Below, piece after piece: positions 22,401 through 33,992 of a stretch of DNA of 64,000 nt (the first letter of the stretch is position 1; the number at the start of each line of letters is the position of its first letter). Both the position numbers and the translations under genes were made by a program. The notes below the pieces were generated by a model. That model was not told the DNA's origin and ran no database searches. It saw nothing but the letters and a program-made list of their open reading frames with translations. Source of the stretch: Taxillus chinensis (taxonomy: Eukaryota > Streptophyta > Magnoliopsida > Santalales > Loranthaceae); assembly GCA_023512835.1 (NCBI GenBank), contig CM042084.1, positions 46,981,609 to 47,045,608 on the forward strand. The letters are read 5' to 3'.

Positions 22401-23606
22401 CTTATCTCGGATCATTGACCAAGTTTGACCTCCGGATTTGGGGTTATTCTATATCAGCGGGCTTATTCCGGATCATTGACCAAGTTTGAGCTCCGGATCT
22501 GGCTTATTCTGGATCAGCGGGCTTATTTCGTATCATTGACCAAGTTTGACCTCCAGATCTGGGTTTATTCCATATTAACGGGCTCATTCTGGGTCATTGA
22601 CCAACTTTGACCTCCGGATCTAGGCTTATTCTGGATTTCCAGCCTAAGGAATCCCCAATTCGAATCTTCCAATGTCCCGAATTTCAAAGTTTCAAATTTT
22701 CCGAATTTCGTGTTTCAAAAAACATGGATTTGGGATCACTCCTGAGCTAGAAACTTCACTTGGGCTTCCTTGGGCCTCTCTTATTCTCACTTGCTGTGTA
22801 AGGAGAATGTCTTCGTATATATACTGGGCGAAAGAGAAGTAAAACTGTCAATGTAGGACAATCATGCATATGAAGAACTAAAATTCATGGAAAATAAGAT
22901 AGATTTTTGGGCAACTTAAAAAATTGATAACTTTCTCCACTGAGCTCGGATTAAGGCCAAATTGGTCTTATTTTGTGCAAAATTATGTTATCTATCTTCT
23001 CAAATTGGAATCCCGCAAAAAAGATCATCTATTTAGGAGAAAAGTTGGAAATATCACACAGAGGTATATGACAAAGTGAGCATTCTGCCCCTCAAATTCA
23101 AAAATTCATAGTTAATTGCACAGAACTCGTATTATCCTCAAACCAGTTGGAGATGATAGATAAAGATGTTATCTAACCAATGCATTTTTGGGTGTATTAG
23201 CACCATTGTGAATTAATGGCTATACAGTCCCAAGGTCAACTGTGATGCCCCAAGGATTTTATTGATTTAATTATGGCACCTCCCCATCCCTATGCTAAAA
23301 AATGGAGTCCAAGGCAATGTTTGAAATTAATGCACTTCGAAAAAGGATTTTTAGAGTCTCGATGTGTTGGATGTGCTTCTAGGCTGATAAAGGAATTGTC
23401 TTTGGAGTTATTCCGGATCATTGATCTTGTTTGAGCTTCGGATTTGGGCTAATTCCATATCAGCGGGCTTATTTTGGATCATTGACCAAGTTTGACCTCC
23501 AGATCAGTGGGCTTATTTTGGATCAACGGGTTTATTCTGGATCATAGAACAAGTTTGATGTCCAAATCTAGGCTTATTCTGGATCATTGACCAGGTTCGA
23601 CCTCCA

Positions 23607-26600
23607 TGTCATCACTGATTTTCGTCCGGGCACTTTTGGGGTGAGCTCAAACTAGACCAATGGTGAGAAATTCTAGAGTCGCCACCAACTATTTTTGGGG
23701 TACAGTTGGATACCCTCTACTTTGAGTAGTTTTAAGTGTGTGGTCTGCGTTATCAGAGATGGGTTCGGGAGTTGGTTACGTGTAGGGAAGGATTAGCACC
23801 CCTACAGCGCCCTTTCGGTATCTAATTTAGGAGGAGGAGGTTTTATTTTATTTGTACTGTCATAGCTGGGTTAAATTCCCGAAAAAGTCTATGATTTTTA
23901 TTTAGCTAAGTTATTTATTAAAGTCATGGTTAAGATTGATTTACCCTAGGTTTCTAAAGGGAATCCTAAAAGTTTTTTGGGTTTTTGTTTGAAGTGGGGA
24001 ATGGGATCCTATGGGTTTGTTTTTGGTTTTTCTTTTGGAAATTTAAGTCCTAAAAACTGGTTTTTTATTTTCCCCTTTTTTGTTTTTTTGTTTTTTTTGT
24101 TTTTTTTTGGGTTAGAAAACACATTTTTTTTTATGTTTTGGGAAAAACGTTTTGTTTTGGTTTTGCTTTCTTTTATATTTTTTTTTGTTTTTGGAAACAT
24201 TTTGAAAATTATTTATTGAAAACGTTTTAAAAAAAACATATTTGTTTTTTTTTTTGAAATTGAAAATGCATATATCAAAATAGATGTGGGGTGTGTGAGT
24301 GTGACATCCACAAAAATAAAATCACTCTTTTTTTTCTTTTCTTTTTCTTCATCCTTTCCCTTTGCTCTCTCTCTTTTTTCCTTTGTTGTTTTTTTTTCAC
24401 TTCACTTTACATATTACACATACACATAGAAAGAAATACAGGGAAAATGCAATGGAAAAAGGTTGAAAAGCAATTACATCAAATGTAGATAAACTAAAAA
24501 ACGAAAATTAGAAAAATGCTAAAACAAATACACCAAATATAGATACAAATCAGCTAAAAAAAGAGAGTGAAAAGATAAGGGCTGAACCGACTTTGAATCT
24601 TCTGCTTGAGCTCCCACTGATGCTGATGGTCACCACCTGCTTAGAACCAGCAAGATTTGACAACGAGGTCTGTGAGGGGGGTTTCTTGGTATTTGAAGAG
24701 ATGTATTTTCTGGGTTTGAGATCCTTGCTGGCTGGAAATAAGGAGGGTAAGCGTGAGGAGTAGGGGATTGGAACAGGATTGGTATCCCCTTCTCTCTTTC
24801 TTTCTCTCTCCACGAACCAGGTTTTTTCAATCCCCCTCTCTCCCCTTTTTTTTTCAACGAATCACCCTCTCTCTCTGTTTTTTTTTTGATGGCTCGGTTG
24901 ATCTCTCTCACGATGATGGCTCTCCTTTTTTCTCTCTATTTTTTTTTGGGTCCTCCTCCTTCCTTTTTAATGGCTCTCTTCCACGAAAACAAGCTATCCT
25001 CTCTTTTTTCTTTTTCTGCACTGGGATGATGGAGGGTTTCTTTTTTTTTTTTTTTTTTTTAACGAATTGTTGCCCTCTGTCTGTTTCTTTCTCCTTTTTT
25101 TTTTTTTTGCAGGGATGAAGTTGGGGCAGAAGAATTTTTCTTGTGCGTGGGAGTCTCCGGTGTAATCTCCTCTCTTTTTTTCAACGGAACTGAAGACTGC
25201 ATCTTAAAGGGCTGCCGAGACTTCTTTGGCCGGACTGTCATTAATTCTTCGCATTATTGATGCAGTATTTTAATTTGCAAATTTGATGCTTTGTCGGGTA
25301 GACAGCTTATGCGGGAAACAGGGTGGCTCGTGATTGCCCTTTTGAGTTTGTATTTTAGCACATGTGACTGACAGGGTTGTTGCAAAATTAATTCTTCATC
25401 AGGTGGCCAGCGCAGAAGACGGGTCTCGTGAACGACCAGCGAGAGAAAAAAAGGAAACCCGTGAGACAAAGCCGACGCGAAAAGCCAGCGAAAAAAAAAA
25501 AAAAAATCAGCGAAGGCAGAAAGGGTCGGAGGTTCGAAGTGTCGGCAGGTCGGAGCGTCGGCAGGGTCGAAGCTTCGGTCAACGGTGGAAGGCGTACGGG
25601 TGCTGCGTGGGTCGGCGTCGCAGGGTCGGAGGTGGAAGGCGTACGGGTGCCGCGGGTCGACGGTTAGGGTGTCGGCAGGTCGAAGTGTCGGCAGGATCGA
25701 AGCTTCGGTGGGTCGAATTTCAGTGGGGCAAAAGTCAACGGTCAACGGGTCGAAGTGTCGGCAGGTCGAAGGTCAATGGTCAACGGGCCGAAAACTTATT
25801 GGTATTGCAGGTCAAGGTTCGAAGGTCGGAGTGTCGGCGGGTCGAAGGTCAACGGTCAACGGGTTGAAGGGTCGAAGGTCGGAGGTTGACAGGCTTCGAG
25901 GGTCCGTGGGTCTTAGGTCAAGGTTCGAAGGTTCGCAGGTCAAGGCATCGCAGGGTCAAGGGTCGAAGGGTCGAAGGTCGGAGTGTTGGCAGCGGGGCTT
26001 CGAGGCTTCGAGAGTTAGGGGTTGAAGGTCGAAAGGGCGAGTCGAAGGTCGGAGGGTTATAGGCTTCGAGGGTCAAGGGTCGAAGGGTCGGCAGCGAGGC
26101 TTCGAGGCTCCGAGGCTTCGAGGCTCCGAGGCTTCGAGGCTTCGAGGCTCCGATGCTTTCGAGGCTTCGAGGCTTCGAGGCTTCGGGGCTTCGAGCTTCG
26201 AGGCTCCGAGGCTCCGATGCTTCGAGGCTTCGATGCTTCGGGGCTTCGAGGCTTCGAGGCTTCGGGGCTTCGAGCTTCGGGGCTTCGAGGCTTCGAAGGT
26301 CAACGGGTCGCAGTGTCGGCAGGTCAACGGTCAACGGTCAACGGTCAACCCCGAAGTTAGTTTTTTTTTTACCCCCACCAAAAATGCAAAAATGGGTAAC
26401 CTTCCAGGAATTGTTTGGGGAGATCCGTATTCGCCTACATAGGCATTTTGAAGAGTTTCGCATGATCACTTTTGCGGGCAGTTTGACCAGGGGCATTGAC
26501 CGTCTTTTGGCAAGTTTGACTTTTTCCAACGAAAGTTGTTTTGGCCATAACTTCTTCATTTTAAGTCCGATTTGAGCTCGGTCAAGTGCGTTGGTCTCGA

Positions 26601-26838
26601 ATTTTCATCCTCCATCACCTGGTGTTGGTCTTAGGGCACTTCAAGGACTTGTAGCAAAAGTCATTAATTTTGAACTCCCCCATCCGTGTCAATTGTATCC
26701 ATCTCGTGCCGATTGGGGTAGACCATTCCTTGGAAGTATGGGATCATTGTGGACCTGTTCAATAAGGTATATGGCATGGGCAGAAAGGTATATCAAATGG
26801 GGTTAGTATGTCCAACCCGGACAAAATAGGGTCCTATA
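23607..26838 (-). mobile_element. 3' LTR of the Tat gypsy element
   Basis: About 3.23 kb from TGTCATCACTG to GGGTCCTATA. The start equals that at 38,500 next to the primer site, so the two are the LTRs of one element. The end is next to the polypurine tract complement. The terminal CA expected here reads TA, one substitution. It contains T-rich blocks (24,060-25,110) and the GGTCGAAG / GAGGCTTC minisatellites (25,520-26,300). No coding function is seen. Confidence 0.85.
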
Positions 26839-26840
26839 GC

Positions 26841-26854
26841 TGCCCCTCTTTGTG
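26841..26854 (-). other. Polypurine tract of Tat element
   Basis: On the minus strand CACAAAGAGGGGCA lies just upstream of the 3' LTR, the expected place and composition of the plus-strand DNA primer for reverse transcription. Confidence 0.7.
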
Positions 26855-27214
26855 CCATGTTTGTATACAAACAGCGTACAAAGATAAAGGGAGTCATTTT
26901 GGACGGGTTGGAGCACTTACCTGACTTACCTAGAGGAAGAAGTGCGACGGTTGGGTTTGTCCCCGAGAGGGAAAAGGGGCTTCACAGGCCGGTATGCTTG
27001 GATAATACCTTGATGAGGCATCTAAGGCCGCTTGATATCGGAGATTGAAAGCCTACAACAATGACAGGCTTGAACTGAAAAAGAGAAAAGGCCCACAACA
27101 ATGATGGGCGTGAACTAAAAGTTGAAAGGCCCACAGCAACGATAGGCTCGAATTGAAAAATAGAAAAAGGCCCACAACAATGATGGGCTTGAATTGAAAA
27201 CTAAAAGGCCCACA

Positions 27215-27253
<39 letters not shown>

Positions 27254-29030
27254 TTTAAATTGAAAACGGATAGCCCACAACAACGATAGGCTTGAATTGA
27301 AAAGGGAAAGCCCACAAGCAATGATAGGCTTGAATTGAAAATGGAAAAGCCCACAAGAACGATAGGCTTAAACGGAAAAAAAAACCCCCCCCCCAACGAT
27401 AGGCTTGAATCAATGGCTAAACCACAACAACCACTTGAATTAAAAATGGAAAGCCCACAAGAACGATAGGCTTGAATTGAAAGCGGATCCCCAGAACGCC
27501 ACTTGAATTGAAAATGGATAGCCCACAACAACGATAGGCACCCGAATTAAAAAATGGAAAAAGGCCCACAACAATGATGGGTTTGATATAAACGGATGCC
27601 CAAAGAACGATAGGCTTGAATTGAAAATGGATAGCCCACAAGAACGAAAGCTGAATTAAAAAATGGAAAGCCCACAAGAACGATAGGCTTGAATTGCAAA
27701 TGGATAGCCCACAAGAACGATAGGCTTGAAACATACAATAGCCCGATAGGCGCGAAAATGGATAGCCCAAACGAACGAGAACGAATAAATAGCCCAGCAA
27801 CGATAGGCTTGAATTGGGAAGACTTGTTGGAGACATCAAATGGTATTTGGGGAGAAATGCTTGAAGGAATTGGTGAGTTTGGGAAGTAACCCAATTTAAG
27901 CTCCCTCTACGAGTTCACTCAAGGAGATCGCTCTATGAGGTGACCCAAAATGGGAAAAGGTTGTCAAGTTCCAAAAGGATGCGTTTAGACTTTGGGGGCA
28001 ATTGCAAGGAAAGAGTTGTACAGTTGAACGAAGAAAGCTAGGATAGCTTGAAGAGAAGTTTGCTGAATATGAGCTCCTAGGATCTCCAGGAGGCAGCAGA
28101 TTCCTGCAATTACGAGTATGTTGAATGTATGCTAATGATGCATGGAATGCAATGTGCTGTATGCGGGGATGCATAAACCTCAACTTGTGGTGAAATATGA
28201 TGCAATGTGATGCCATGTGATGTATGCATTGAATGCCACGTGATGTATCACTGAGGGTTTGGCTGTTATTGGAGAGGTTGGCTAACATTCAACTTGTTGG
28301 GGAACAACATTCTCTTTGGATGGAAAGTCCGTCCTATCTTTCTTGGGGAACTCCTGTTGTGCATGAAGGGTCTGTTAAATTTCGCTTCGCCACATTGGGG
28401 AGATTCATTTGACGACTTCTCTGGGGGGACAAGTGATATCCCGTGGAGATATGAGTACTCCGAATTGGGGGCTTTAAGTTGTTTGGGGATTTTGAGCTTG
28501 GCCCCACTCATAAGGCAATGCTAGAAGAGCTTACTGGGGATTTAAGATGTTCTACTCAAATGTGAAATGAAGACGATGTAACATGATTAAAGAGATAAAA
28601 AAGATTTTTGCTGGTTTAATTCCACAAAACATATTTATATCATAAAAAGTGTCCTATTGTCATAATCCGATAAATAGAATCGCAAGTCTTTAAAAGCATA
28701 ATATACAAATTTGATTCGAGTGTGCCACAGGTTTGACCAAGTCTTCCACTGTTTTGCGACACTGTTTTTTGGATGATGTTGTCTCTATCGCTTGCAACGG
28801 ACCCTATTTGTTGTGGTCCTGATCCTTTCAGTTTCTGACTGAACTGATTTCACCCTTCAAGATTTATTGTTGGCTTTGTATTTTACCCTTGGTGCCCTTT
28901 CGGGTTTTCACCAAGTCCGCCTTTGTTTTCTTTTTGTCTTTTGTTGGAGCTTTGTATTTTACCCTTGGTGCCCTTTTGGGTTTTCACCGAGTCCACTCAT
29001 TACAGGAATGAGAATCTTGTTGGGAGACAT
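26855..29030 (-). mobile_element. 3' untranslated region of Tat element with 30-bp repeats and a C37 run
   Basis: 27,040-27,810 is an irregular array of about 30-bp units of the CCCACAAGAACGATAGGCTT type followed by GAATTGAAAATGG. Tandem repeats between pol and the 3' LTR are known in the Tat/Ogre lineage. A run of 37 C (27,217-27,253) and a smaller one near 27,385 sit within scrambled units, which looks like poor consensus. 28,880-28,990 holds two copies of GCTTTGTATTTTACCCTTGG followed by TGCCCTTTYGGGTTTTCACC. No gene is seen. Confidence 0.75.
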
Positions 29031-29035
29031 GAGGG

Positions 29036-30143
29036 TTAAGCATAAAACTTTTTGACGGCGTCACTATTCACTGGATTAGGAAGCTCATCTCCGTCCATTT
29101 TGGCAAGGATCAATGCGCCTCCTGAGAATGCTTTTTTCACAACATATAGGCCTTCATAATTGGGAGTCCACTTGCCTCGATGGTCATGTTGGATTGGCAA
29201 GATCTTCTTGAGGACAAGATCACCCCCTTGAAAGCTTCGAGCTTCACCTTTTTATTGTAATTGTTCATCATTCTCTGTTGATATAGCTGTCCTCCGTAAA
29301 CGCTGCCAGGCGCTTGCCTTCAATTAAATTCAACTGTTCATAACGACTTTGGACCCATTCTGCTTCTTCGAGCTGAGTATCCTTAAGTACTCGGAGGGAA
29401 GGTATCTCCACTTCGACCGGTAGAACTGCTTCCATGCCATAGACCAAAGAAAATGGAGTTGCCCCACTTGATGTATGCACTGAGGTACGATAAGCATGCA
29501 AAGCGTAAGGTAGCTTCTCATGCCAATCTTTGTACGTTTCGGTCATCTTTCTGATAATGTTCTTGATGTTCTTGTTGGCTGCCTCGACTGCTCCATTCAT
29601 CTTTGGGCGATAGGGGGTCGAGTTGTGGTGTTGAATTTTGTATGTTTCGCACAACCTCTCTATCATCCGGCTGTTCAAATTGGCAGCATTGTCCGTTATG
29701 ATCTGCTCGGGAAGACCATATCGACATATGATATTATTCCGTATAAATCGAAGTACCACAACCTGTGTGACATTAGCGTATGATGCTGCTTCTACCCACT
29801 TGGTGAAGTAATCAATGGCTACCAAAATGAAACGATGACCATTAGACGCTTTTGGAGATATTGGTCCGATAACGTCAATGCCCCAAAGTGAGAACGGCCA
29901 CGGGGAGACCATCACGTGTAGTTTAGACGGCGGTACTTGAATCTTGTCGCCATAAATTTGACACTTGAGGCATTTGCGCACATATTCAATGCAATCTTTT
30001 TCCATGGTGACCCAATAGTAGCCCATTCGCATGATTTGTCTTGTTAATGCATGTCCGTTCGCATGTGAACCACATTCCCCTTCGTGCACTTCTTTCATGA
30101 TTTGCGTTGATTCTTCTTTTGCCACACACCGCAATAGCACCAT
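29036..30143 (-). pseudogene. Tat element integrase
   Basis: Integrase inserts the element DNA into the host genome. The zinc-binding HHCC region reads HEGECGSHANGH, then CIEYVRKCLKCQ. The catalytic core shows WGIDVIGPI, IITDNAANLNS and NGAVEAANKNIK, i.e. the D, D, E triad with the usual spacing, followed by TSSGATPFSLVYGMEAVLP. The open frame ends at 29,268. The C-terminal tail continues in other frames to about 29,036 (GKWTPNYEGLYVVKKAF, VNSDAVKKFYA), which needs two frame changes near 29,235-29,260. It lies downstream of both RNase H domains as in gypsy order. As read, the protein is truncated at the tail. Confidence 0.9.
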
Positions 30144-30302
30144 GTCGTGGTTTCTCTTATGCGAATTGAGCCATCGAAATAATAGTTGGATGCAGACCTT
30201 CGGATATTTCTTTTATCAGATTCAGTGGCCTCTGCTGGGTATTCTTGCTTAAGTAAATATTGTTTGACGTCCTCAAACCAAGGTTTTTCTTCAGTGTGTC
30301 CT

Positions 30303-30989
30303 TCAATGGCCATGCAATATGCAGGAGCATCTTGTATACGGATATCGAAAGACTGAACTTCCAACTTTGTGTCTAGTCGAAGGAGGGAGGCTAGAGTTGC
30401 CGGCGCGCGTCGGGAGCCGGTTGCATTCCCTGGGCATATGCTCAAATGTGATGTCTTCGAATTGCTCGGCTAACTCTGTAACATATTTCCTATATGGGAT
30501 TAATTTGTGGTTTCGAGTCTCCCATTCACCCCTTACTTGAAAAATGATGAGTGCCGAATCGCCGAACACTCGTAATTTTTTGATTCCTTTGTGAATGGCT
30601 TCTTGAAGTCCCATCACACATGCCTCATACTCTGCCACATTGTTTGTACAAGGGAAGGTTAGCTTTGCCGCCATGGGGAAATGTTCGCCTTTTGGGGATA
30701 TCAGGATGGCCCCAACACCGTGACCTAAGAGACTAGAGGCTCCATCGAACCACATCGTCCATATATCTGATACTTCGGCCAAAATGTTGTTAATGTGCTC
30801 ATCTGGGAAGCCAATAGTCATGGGCTCAAAGTCTTCCAGCGCTCTATCTGGCGGATAGTCGGCTATCGCACTTCCTTTTATGGCTTTTTGAGGTACGTAG
30901 ATGATATCGTACTCCGATAGGATCAATCGCCATTTGGCGATTCTTCCAGGAAATGGATGGTCTTTCCAAGAGATATTTGAGCGGATCAT
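30303..30989 (-). pseudogene. Tat element archaeal-type RNase H (aRNH)
   Basis: Motifs MWFDGASSLLGHGVGAILIS, NNVAEYEACVMGLQ and VFGDSALIIFQVRGEWETRN give the acidic D, E, D residues of an RNase HI of the archaeal/plant type. A second RNase H of this kind placed between the canonical RNase H and integrase is a hallmark of the Tat lineage (Ogre, Retand and relatives). The frame breaks near 30,303-30,445, where a linker to integrase continues in another frame (FDIRIQDAPAYCMAIEG). It should help remove RNA during reverse transcription; that is inferred from the family. Confidence 0.88.
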
Positions 30990-31200
30990 GCCTTGAAATC
31001 AGCCATGTAGTATGATAAAGAGTGTATTGCCTCAATCTTCTCGTTATCCAGACAAGAGCACAGCACGTCTTCTCCAAGGGCGTGTAGTTTTCTTCATTGA
31101 TGGTGAACTTCTTGCTGAGGTAATAAATGGCCTGCTCCTTCTTACCTGTAGAGTCATGTTGCCCCAAGACACAACCCATCGCTGACTCCTGAACGGTCAA
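30844..31200 (-). pseudogene. Tat element canonical RNase H, 5' part
   Basis: It follows RT after a frame break and shows SAMGCVLGQHDSTGKKEQAIYY-type sequence (31,110-31,190), then LSKKFTINEENYTPLEKTCCALVW, the standard gypsy RNase H core that degrades the RNA of the RNA-DNA hybrid. It overlaps the start of the next frame (30,989), so at least one frame change separates it from aRNH. Confidence 0.85.
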
Positions 31201-32460
31201 GTATAAGATCGAGGTCTATCCCAGCCTGGTGGGATCAAAATGGGTGGATTAGACAGATATTGTTTAATTTTGTCAAAAGCTTCTTGACATTTGTCATTCC
31301 AAATTTCTGGGTTGTTCTTTCGTAAAGTCTTGAAAATGGGTTCACATGTGGCTGTCAGCTGGGAAATAAATCGGGCAATATAATTCAGTCGCCCTAGGAA
31401 TCCTCTAACCTCCTTGATGGTTCGTGGTGGCGGCATCTCTTGGATAGCTCGAACTTTATCTGGATCGATTTCCACTCCTTTTTGGCTCACAATGAAACCC
31501 AACAGTTTTCCCGACATGGCTCCGAAAGTGCACTTTTCGGGGTTCAATTTCAGTTGATATTTCCGTAGCCTGTTGAAGAGCTTGCAGAGTACTTCAATAT
31601 GATCTTCAGTGCTTCGAGATTTGGCTATCATGTCGTCCACATATACCTCGACTTCTTTGTGCATCATGTTGTGGAATAGGGTCACCATGGCTCGCTGATA
31701 GGTTGCCCCTGCATTCCTCAGGCCAAAAGGCATCACGTTATAGCAAAAGGTGCCCCAAAGTGTCGTGAATGTGGTCCTCTCTTTGTGTTCGGGGGCCATA
31801 CGAATTTGATTATAGCCCGAGAAACCATCCATGAAGGAGAATAGGGCATGTTTTGCTGTATTATCCACTAAGGTGTCAATATGAGGAAGCGGGAAGTTGT
31901 CTTTCGGACTGGCCCAATTCAGATCCCTATAGTCGACACACATGTGTACTTTGCCTCCTTTCTTTGGTACTGGTACAACATTAGCGACCCATTCTGGATA
32001 GTGGGAGACACTTAGGAAACCTGCATCCCATTGCTTTTTGACTTCTTCTTTAATCTTTAGTATCATCTCCTGGCCTCATTCTTCGCAATTTCGCTGACCG
32101 GCTGCGCACTCGCTTCACGGGTATGCGATGTTGCACTATATCTGTGTCTAACCCGGGCATATCTTGGTATGACCATGCAAAAATGTCGATGTAGCTTCTT
32201 AACAGCTCGATTAACTTCCTCCTGATGTCGGTAGCTATCAAAGACCCCACCCTCAATTCTTTTGGTTCGGCTGTTGTCCCCAAATTCACTGTTTCTACTG
32301 GGTCTTCACTTGGAACGGATAAACGGTCTTCCCTTTCCAATAGGCGTGTAATCTCCCCTGGTAGCTCAGGTGTCTCTTCTATCTCATTCTCATCAGCTTC
32401 AAACACGGGCTGCTCCCAGTTTGGACTTTGGTCAAACCTTTGGCATCTCGTTTCGCTTTC
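31197..32460 (-). pseudogene. Tat element reverse transcriptase
   Basis: RT copies the element RNA into DNA. The main frame (31,197-32,066) shows HMCVDYRDLNWASPKDNFPL, FMDGFSGYNQIRM, VMPFGLRNAGATYQRAM and the catalytic YVDDMIAKS, then LLGFIVSQKGVEIDP and VRGFLGRLNYIARFI. The N-terminal lead (SYIDIFAWSYQDMPGLDTDI, with TDIVQHRIP next) lies in another frame at 32,050-32,460, with one frame change near 32,055. The catalytic aspartates are present, so the break rather than the active site disables it. Confidence 0.92.
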
Positions 32461-32668
32461 GCATACTATGTTTTCATTGACATTGTGATACCTGTTTATA
32501 AGAGAATGACAAGTTGGTAACCAAATATGATATGCATATGTGATGAATGGAATGCACCATGAAAGATTTGAAAAACACATTTTATTGGAGGGTTTAAGGA
32601 AAAACAAATGTTCACAGCTTCAAAGTACATTAAAATAGAATACATTAAATCCCAGTGACCCTTAAGCA

Positions 32669-33920
32669 TTACATTATGAGGAGGTCCAGGCTGGTCCAAT
32701 TGTTCAGTGGCTGGTTGGGATCCTCTCGCACTAACTGAACCATCTCGCTTGGTGCATGTTCATTTGTGTCTAATACGGCTACAGTCCCCGTCTTGGGCTC
32801 AGGTTGGCTCTTATGGATAAACCCTCCACTCCGGAATGTAACATTCAAAGGGGGAAAGCTTCTCCTTTCTTCTTGTACTGGCCTTTTCTGCAATCTTGCC
32901 ATCCTGACTTCCCTCTTCTTGATAGCTTCTCTCCATCTGTCAGCTTTTGTAGGGACGTAGCCTAGCCCAGACTTTTCGGTATTTTCTCGGATGGTTAGGG
33001 GTTTCTGAATCCCTTGAGCTGTCAGGCCTAATCCTTGCCCCGGTTTGTACCCTTGCTTGATCATGGTGGCTGCAACCATTCTTTCAGCCTTCGAGAGACA
33101 ATGATCTGGGGCAGAAGTGACATTCACCATCTCAAATGCCCGATAGGAGCATTCTGGCACATCTTCGTTGTTTTCAACATAAGGTACTGATGCCGGCTTG
33201 GTGACGAGGAAACTTGTCTCTCCAGAGATGCAGATGAGCTGGTTCCCCATTACAAACTTCATCTTTTGGTGGAGACTGGACGGCACTGCCCCTGCCATGT
33301 GGATCCAGGGTCTTCCCAGCAAACAGCTATAATATGGAGTGATGTCCATTACCTGAAATTCCACCGTAAAAGTAGTTGGCCCAATCATGAGTGGAACATC
33401 CAGAGTTCCCACCACGTCACGCTTTCCTCCATCGAATGCCCGTACCTTCATCGTACAGGGACGCATATAGGACGTGTCAATTGGAAGTTACTGCAGTATA
33501 TGCAAAGGCATAATGTTCAAGGCTGAGCCGTTGTCAATAAGTACACGGGCTATGGTGTGCTCCTTGCATTTGACCGTGATGTGTAGAGCTTTTATGTGCC
33601 CTTTTCCTTCTTGGGGTAGCTCGTCATCTCCAAAGCTAATTACGTTATTCAGGATGAGGTTACTGGTGAGTCCATCCACATTCGCGACTGAGATGGTTGG
33701 AGGAACGTAGGCTTGGCTTAGAACCTTCAGCAGTGCTTCCCGGTGAGGTTGGGAATCCATCATTAATGAGAGCAAGGAGATGCGAGCCGGTTGCCGACTT
33801 AATTGATCCACAATATTATACTCGCTCTGCTTCATGAGTTTTAGAAATTCTGTGGTTTCTTCTTCAGTGATCGGTGTTCCCTTCTTTGTTGTTTCCAGTG
33901 TAGGCTCAATGTCTTGTTCT
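32669..33920 (-). pseudogene. Tat element aspartic protease with G-patch-like stretch
   Basis: The protease matures the Gag-Pol polyprotein. The active-site flap region reads ARVLIDNGSALNIMPLHIL (33,490-33,560), where DNGS replaces the usual D(S/T)G, a form common in plant Tat elements. The second part follows in a new frame (33,466 on: VEFQVMDITPYYSCLLGRPW). Then comes MIKQGYKPGQGLGLTAQG at about 33,010-33,070, which resembles a G-patch. Some retroviral proteases also carry one; its function here is inferred. One frame change lies near 33,480. Confidence 0.8.
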
Positions 33921-33992
33921 ACAACTTTTTCTTTCCTTGCTTTGTCAACTATCTCAGGGGCGTAAGCCCGACCGCTCCTGGTCTTCTTTTTG

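Larger units (their letters stand above)
17456..23606. repeat. 1.3-kb macrorepeat array (copy 2), interrupted by a solo LTR
   Basis: Units start with GGTGTATTAG at about 17,457, 18,692, 21,873 and 23,191. With the 1,858-bp solo LTR and one target copy removed, spacing is about 1.24, 1.32 and 1.32 kb. Each unit contains degenerate 40-60-bp GATCATTGACCAAGTTTGACC subrepeats. 21,121-23,606 is nearly identical to 1-2,481. No gene is present. Confidence 0.85.

Noticed and set aside
27053..27894. Minus-strand ORFs rich in Phe-Gln-Phe-Lys-Pro and a poly-Gly run
   Set aside because: They are translations of the 30-bp 3' untranslated repeats and the C37 run.
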